Source: Roseobacter cerasinus
Lineage (GTDB): Bacteria > Pseudomonadota > Alphaproteobacteria > Rhodobacterales > Rhodobacteraceae
Direction: 5' to 3'
Assembly: GCF_009811755.1 (NCBI RefSeq)
Contig: NZ_BLIV01000006.1
Span: 186,001 to 250,000 of the forward strand
DNA: 64,000 nt
Within the stretch, counting starts at the first letter, position 1. Every line of letters starts with the position of its first letter. The notes under the pieces were generated by a model that searched no databases, was not told where the DNA came from, and saw only the letters and a list, made by a program, of their open reading frames with translations. A program made the position numbers and the translations under genes. Of the stretch, positions 59,571-64,000 are shown one piece after another.

Positions 59571-61766
59571 TTGCACCTGCCGGAATTCTACGACGAGGGT
59601 GGTCTGATCGCTGTGCTGACAACCCAGCCGCTTGGTCGGGCGCTGGACTATCGCGCGCCTGAGGGGGGATGCCACTTGGGCGCTTTTGTCGAGGTGCCGC
59701 TGGGCCCGCGCAAGGTAATCGGGGTTGTCTGGGGGCCGGGGCGTGGCGACTATGACCTGTCGAAGATCCGTGCGGCCTATCGCGTGCTGGAGGCTGCACC
59801 CATGCGCGCGGAGATGCGCAGCTTTCTGGAGCGCGCGGCCGACTACACGCTGACACCGATGCCGGCGATGCTGCGGCTGGCCACACGCGCGCCGGGGCTG
59901 GGGGATCCACCCTCGATGCGCAAGATCTATCGGCGCGGGCCGTCAGAGCCCGACAAGATGACCGCGGCGCGGCGCAAGGTGTTGGAGGCGCTGGCAGAGT
60001 ATGGCGATCTGGCGTTTACGCTGAAGGAGCTGGCCGAGATGGCGGGGGTTGGCACCTCGGTCGTGAAGGGGTTGGTGGCGCAGAACGCCGTGGTGGAGGA
60101 GGAAAGCCCCCGCGATCTGCCATACCCCCGGCTGGACCCGTCACGGCCCGGCAAGGTGCTGACGGAGGATCAGGCGGCAGGGGCGGCGCAACTGGCCGAG
60201 GCGGTGCGGTCAGAGCGCTATGGCACAACGCTGCTGCGCGGGGTCACCGGCTCGGGCAAGACGGAGGTTTATCTTGAGGCGGTGGCTGCGGCGCTGTCGG
60301 CGGGGCGGCAGGCGCTGGTGTTGCTGCCCGAGATCGCGCTGACGGCGGAGTTCCTGACCCGGGTGCAGGCGCGGTTTGGCACGAAGCCCGCCGAGTGGCA
60401 TTCGGGGGCGACCATGACCGAAAGGCGGCGCATCTGGCGCATGGTCGGGCAGGGCGATGCGCAACTGGTGATTGGGGCGCGTTCGGCGCTGTTTTTGCCG
60501 TTTCAGAATCTCGGGCTGATTGTTGTCGATGAGGAGCACGACACCTCCTACAAGCAGGAGGAAGGGGTGCTCTACAATGCGCGCGATATGGCGGTGCTGC
60601 GCGCATCGATCTGCGGGGCGCATGTGGTGCTGGCCTCAGCCACGCCCTCGTTGGAGAGCTGGGCCAACGCGCAGGCTGGCAAATACAAACGGTTGGAACT
60701 GAACTCGCGCTTTGGTCCGGCGGTCATGCCCGAGATGCGGGCGATTGACATGCGGGCGGAGCAACTGCCGTCCAACCGCTGGATCTCTGCGGTCTTGCAG
60801 CGCGAAGTCGAGGCGCGGCTGGGGGCTGGGGAGCAATCGCTGCTTTTCATCAACCGGCGCGGCTATGCGCCGATCACGCTCTGCCGCGCCTGCGGGCATC
60901 AGATCGGCTGTGATCACTGTGACGCACGCATGGTCGAGCACCGGTTTCTCAAGCGGCTGGTCTGCCACCAATGTGGCGAGACAAAACCGATGCCGGAGGT
61001 TTGCCCCGCCTGCGAGGTCGAGGGGAAACTCGCGGCTGTCGGGCCGGGGGTCGAGCGGTTGGGCGAGGAGGCGGCGGCGCTGTTTCCGGAGGCGCGGATC
61101 GCGACGCTAAGCTCGGACATGTACGGCTCCGCCCGCGCATTGAAGGCGGAAATCGAAGGGATCGCCGAGGGGGCTGCGGATGTGATCATCGGCACGCAGC
61201 TGGTGGCCAAGGGCCACAACTTTCCCAAGCTGACGCTTGTGGGTGTCATCGATGCCGATTTGGGGCTGCAGGGGTCGGACCTGCGTGCCGCCGAGCGGAC
61301 GTTTCAGCTCATGCGGCAGGTGGCGGGCCGGGCTGGGCGGGCCGAGAAACCGGGGGCCGCGCTGATGCAGACCTATCAGCCCGAGCACCCGGTGATCCGC
61401 GCCATTCTGGCGGGCGACGAGGAACGGTTCTGGGCTGCGGAGGCGCGCGAGCGAGAAGCGGCCGGTGTGCCGCCTTACGGTCGCATGGCAGGGATTATTT
61501 TAAGCGGCACGGATGTGGCGCAGGTGTTCGATGCGGGCAATTTGCTGGCGCGGCAGGATGGGCCGTTGCGCTCCATCGGTGCGCAGGTCTTTGGCCCCGC
61601 ACCGGCGCCGATTGCGCGGGTGCGCGGGCGGCACCGGGTGCGGCTGTTGGTGAAGGCTGAGAAATCCGCGCCTCTGCAACAGGCGCTGGCGCGTTGGGTG
61701 GATCAGCTGCGGATCAAGGGAGATCTGCGGCTGGCGGTGGATATCGACCCGCAGAGTTTTTATTGA
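59571..61766 (+). CDS. priA: Primosomal protein N' (replication restart helicase PriA)
   Basis: A 731-residue helicase. Walker A is LRGVTGSGKTEVYLEAVAAA, Walker B is LIVVDEEHDTSYKQEEG, and the zinc-binding region has paired Cys motifs CRACGHQIGCDHCDARM and VCHQCGETKPMPEVCPAC. A TTG start is preceded by AAGGGA. It reloads the replisome at stalled forks. It is divergent from fsa. Confidence 0.93.
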   Translation: MHLPEFYDEGGLIAVLTTQPLGRALDYRAPEGGCHLGAFVEVPLGPRKVIGVVWGPGRGDYDLSKIRAAYRVLEAAPMRAEMRSFLERAADYTLTPMPAMLRLATRAPGLGDPPSMRKIYRRGPSEPDKMTAARRKVLEALAEYGDLAFTLKELAEMAGVGTSVVKGLVAQNAVVEEESPRDLPYPRLDPSRPGKVLTEDQAAGAAQLAEAVRSERYGTTLLRGVTGSGKTEVYLEAVAAALSAGRQALVLLPEIALTAEFLTRVQARFGTKPAEWHSGATMTERRRIWRMVGQGDAQLVIGARSALFLPFQNLGLIVVDEEHDTSYKQEEGVLYNARDMAVLRASICGAHVVLASATPSLESWANAQAGKYKRLELNSRFGPAVMPEMRAIDMRAEQLPSNRWISAVLQREVEARLGAGEQSLLFINRRGYAPITLCRACGHQIGCDHCDARMVEHRFLKRLVCHQCGETKPMPEVCPACEVEGKLAAVGPGVERLGEEAAALFPEARIATLSSDMYGSARALKAEIEGIAEGAADVIIGTQLVAKGHNFPKLTLVGVIDADLGLQGSDLRAAERTFQLMRQVAGRAGRAEKPGAALMQTYQPEHPVIRAILAGDEERFWAAEAREREAAGVPPYGRMAGIILSGTDVAQVFDAGNLLARQDGPLRSIGAQVFGPAPAPIARVRGRHRVRLLVKAEKSAPLQQALARWVDQLRIKGDLRLAVDIDPQSFY

Positions 61767-61899
61767 TTTTTGAGTGTCCCGCGCCTGCGGCGCGTGACGG
61801 CCTCCGGCGGGGGTATTTGGAGCCAGAAGAAGCGGGATGCAGGGCACTTGTGCGTTTTTGCGGGTCGTCAAGGCCCCGGAAAAGGCCTAAGGGTCGGCT
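61767..61899. other. Spacer with GC-rich palindrome
   Basis: The spacer between priA and the MFS gene contains CGCGCCTGCGGCGCG (a short palindrome) followed by CTCCGGCGGGGGTATTTGGA, a kind of sequence that recurs in intergenic regions of Rhodobacteraceae as far as I recall. No gene is seen. Confidence 0.4.
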
Positions 61900-63132
61900 A
61901 TGGCCCGAGTTGTGACACTTCAAAACGCGCAGATGCTGCCGCTGTGGCGGCGGCCTATCGCTTTGCTGTTTCTGATGGCGGTGGCGATGCCCCTGGGGTT
62001 TTCAACGTGGAATGCACTGCTGAACAATTTTGTCAAAGACGTGGCGCATTTCGATGGGTTTGACATCTCGGCGCTGCATTTTCTGCGCGAGATACCGGGG
62101 TTTCTGGCGGTTGGGGTCATCCTGCTGCTGCTGTTATTCAGAGAGCAATGGCTGGGCCTGGCTTCGCTGGCGCTCTTGGGGCTTGCTACGGCTTTGACAG
62201 CCCAGTTCCCGTTCTATGGCGGGATCATGGTGCTGACGATCCTGAGCTCCATCGGCTTTCACTACTATGAGACGGTAAACCAGTCGCTGCAGTTGCAATG
62301 GCTGCCAAAAGACCGCGCGCCGCAGACGCTGGGTTGGTTGCTGTCTGCCGGGTCGGCCGCGACGTTTTGTGTCTATGTCGTGATCCTGCTGCTCTGGAAG
62401 CCGTTCGCGCTCAGCTACAACACGCTCTACATGGTGGGTGGCGGGCTGTGTCTGGTCATTGCGCTGTTTGCGATGCTGGCCTATCCGAAATTCGAGGCGC
62501 CGCATCCGCAGACCAAGACGATGGTGCTGCGCAAACGGTATTGGCTCTATTATGCGCTGCAGTTCATGGCGGGCGGACGGCGGCAGATTTTCATGATCTT
62601 CGCGGGCTGGATGATGGTGGAGAAATTCGGGTTCGAAGTGCATGAGATTGCCGGGCTCTACCTGATCAATCTGGTGATCAACATTGTGGTGGCGCCTTTC
62701 CTTGGCCGGATCGTCGCGCGCTTTGGAGAGCGCAATGCGCTGGTGTTTGAATATGCGGGGCTGGTTTGTGTCTTTGTGGCTTACGCCGGGGTCTACTACC
62801 TCGACTGGGGTTTTGCGATTGCGGCGGCTCTTTATGTGCTGGATCATATTTTCTTTGGACTTGCGCTGGCGCTGAAGACTTATTTCCAGAAGGTAGGTGA
62901 CCCGGGCGATATGGCGCCCACGGCCGCTGTGGCCTTCACGATCAACCATATTGCTGCGGTGGCGCTGCCCTTGCCGCTGGGTCTGCTGTGGCTGGCTTCA
63001 CCTGCGGCGGTGTTCCTTGTGGCGGCCTGTATGGCCGGCATTTCGCTGATCCTTGCGCTGATGATCCCGCGGCACCCGGAGCCGGGGCATGAGACCGTTT
63101 TTGCGGGTAGCATGGCGGCGCCCGCAGAATAG
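61900..63132 (+). CDS. Major facilitator superfamily transporter
   Basis: A 410-residue inner-membrane protein with twelve hydrophobic segments. The N-terminal half includes RREIPGFLAVGVI-type charged loop (HFLREIPGFLAVGVILLLLL) and the central loop carries KFEAPHPQTKTMVLRKRYWL. No substrate-specific motif is recognisable. It may be co-transcribed with priA (133 bases upstream). Starts MARVVTLQNAQMLPLWRRP; alternative start MLPLWRRP. Confidence 0.82.
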   Translation: MARVVTLQNAQMLPLWRRPIALLFLMAVAMPLGFSTWNALLNNFVKDVAHFDGFDISALHFLREIPGFLAVGVILLLLLFREQWLGLASLALLGLATALTAQFPFYGGIMVLTILSSIGFHYYETVNQSLQLQWLPKDRAPQTLGWLLSAGSAATFCVYVVILLLWKPFALSYNTLYMVGGGLCLVIALFAMLAYPKFEAPHPQTKTMVLRKRYWLYYALQFMAGGRRQIFMIFAGWMMVEKFGFEVHEIAGLYLINLVINIVVAPFLGRIVARFGERNALVFEYAGLVCVFVAYAGVYYLDWGFAIAAALYVLDHIFFGLALALKTYFQKVGDPGDMAPTAAVAFTINHIAAVALPLPLGLLWLASPAAVFLVAACMAGISLILALMIPRHPEPGHETVFAGSMAAPAE

Positions 63133-63304
63133 GCAGGACGCATCGGCGGAGGTGGCACGACGCCTTCGTGAGGCCCGCAGGTGTTTTCGTTGTGTTGGCA
63201 TCTTGCTTCGGCATCCCATAGCTCTGCCTCGCCTTGACCGGTGCAGGCCTTGACCTTCGGACACCGCCACCCTAACCGCTGCGAGACAGATACCGGAGCT
63301 GCCG

Positions 63305-64000
63305 ATGCCGACCTTTACCGCCCTGACAACCCTGCCCGGAAAGGCCGCTGCCGAGCGTCTCGGCAGCGCGATGGAGCGGATGACCCCGGAGCCCACAGGC
63401 ATTGGTGTCTTCGAGGTCGAAGATGGGTCGGGCCTTTGGGAGGTTGGTGGCTATTTCACCGAACACCCGGACGAGGCTGCACTGGCGCTGCTGGCGGCGG
63501 CGATGGGTGCCAGGCCCTTCGTCGTGTCTGAACTTCCCGAAACCGACTGGGTGGCGCATGTGCGGCGTGAGCTCGCTCCGGTGCAGGCCGGTCGCTTCTT
63601 TGTCTATGGCAGCCACGATGCGGATCAAGTACCGCACGAGGCCCAGCCGCTGTTGATCGAGGCGGCAATGGCCTTTGGCACTGGGCATCACGGCACGACG
63701 CTGGGCTGTCTGCAGGCTTTGAACCGGCTGCTGGAGCAGGGTGTCCTCGCCCGGAACGTGGTTGACATCGGCTGTGGGACGGCTGTGCTGGCCATGGCAG
63801 CAGCGCGGGTCTGGCCAAATGCCGTTCTGGCCAGCGACATCGACGAGGTGGCGGTTGACGTGGCCAACAGCAATGTGGTGGCCAACGGGTTGCAGGGGCG
63901 GGTGCGCTGTGTCGAGGCGGCGGGTTTTGACCATCCCGATCTGTTTGCAGCCAGCCCGTTCGATCTGATCTTTGCGAATATTCTAAAGGGGCCGCTTGTG
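63305..64000 (+). CDS. prmA: Ribosomal protein L11 methyltransferase PrmA (5' part, continues past the window)
   Basis: The first 232 codons of a class I SAM methyltransferase. The PrmA segments are AFGTGHHGTTLGCLQAL, VVDIGCGTAVLAMAAARVWP (motif I), ASDIDEVAVDVANSNVVANG (motif II) and LIFANILKGPLV (the NILxxPL motif). It starts MPTFTALTTLPG. No stop codon is reached before base 64000, so the C-terminus is missing only because the window ends. PrmA trimethylates L11. Confidence 0.92.
   Translation, partial: MPTFTALTTLPGKAAAERLGSAMERMTPEPTGIGVFEVEDGSGLWEVGGYFTEHPDEAALALLAAAMGARPFVVSELPETDWVAHVRRELAPVQAGRFFVYGSHDADQVPHEAQPLLIEAAMAFGTGHHGTTLGCLQALNRLLEQGVLARNVVDIGCGTAVLAMAAARVWPNAVLASDIDEVAVDVANSNVVANGLQGRVRCVEAAGFDHPDLFAASPFDLIFANILKGPLV

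Noticed and set aside
1-64000. tRNA, rRNA, CRISPR, prophage and integrative element boundaries
   Set aside because: No cloverleaf, rRNA signature, regular repeat-spacer array, phage structural gene or attachment-site duplication was seen. The only tyrosine recombinase is the chromosomal XerC.

Overview
The window is 64 kb of GC-rich chromosome from an alphaproteobacterium, most likely a marine Rhodobacteraceae (roseobacter-type) species. The evidence is a DddL-type DMSP lyase, phosphatidylcholine synthase, a PhaR regulator of polyhydroxyalkanoate storage, H-NOX with a membrane hybrid kinase, a Zur/ZnuABC locus and roseobacter-style ABC catabolic operons. The genus cannot be fixed from the sequence alone. 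No rRNA, tRNA, CRISPR array, prophage or intact insertion sequence was seen.

Layout. At 1-0.7 kb are a terminator and phaR. At 0.7-10.1 kb a minus-strand block encodes a polar-amino-acid-type ABC transporter, two glutamine-synthetase-like ligases, a class I amidotransferase, a PuuB-like FAD oxidase and a DegT-type aminotransferase; together they look like uptake and gamma-glutamylation catabolism of an amine. At 10.2-12.7 kb are a PhnD-like protein, two tandem TerB paralogues and rlmJ. At 12.9-13.9 kb is a graveyard of two unrelated IS5-family transposase remnants. At 13.9-17.1 kb is the zinc locus: znuA divergent from zur-znuC-znuB. At 17.1-27.3 kb is a complete acid-sugar (tetronate) operon: otnI, otnC, otnK, a threonate/erythronate-type dehydrogenase, an SMP-30 lactonase and a CUT2-type ABC transporter, divergent from a LacI regulator with two identical palindromic operators between them.

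At 27.5-31.8 kb is a signalling cluster: an HD-GYP response regulator, a small periplasmic molybdopterin-fold protein, a hybrid histidine kinase and a convergent H-NOX nitric oxide sensor. At 31.8-32.9 kb is a structured non-coding stretch and an AT-rich orphan membrane protein gene. Then come parE, dddL with an AhpD-like peroxidase-related gene, an alpha/beta hydrolase, a MATE pump and an N-formylglutamate amidohydrolase. At 40.4-43.3 kb a kinase-like protein and an acyl-CoA dehydrogenase, divergently arranged, correspond to the two halves of the ACAD10/ACAD11 fusion.

At 43.6-46.7 kb is the least understood unit: three translationally coupled genes for a membrane-dipeptidase-superfamily protein with part of its metal site missing, a 550-residue protein of unknown function and a DUF3726 protein. 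This is the best candidate here for an undescribed pathway. From 46.8 kb to the end most genes are housekeeping: truA, ycjX-like, a GNAT gene, ycjF-like, a cNMP-binding/thioredoxin-reductase-like fusion, ileS, a frameshifted DUF3253 gene, ogt, pcs, xerC, a DUF484 gene, fsa/tal, priA, an MFS transporter and the 5' part of prmA. A repeat family with the 19-base arm GGCGGCCTGAAAGCCCGCC occurs three times between 46.7 and 56.3 kb, twice as an inverted pair between convergent genes.

All functional calls come from reading motifs and gene context; no database search was run.
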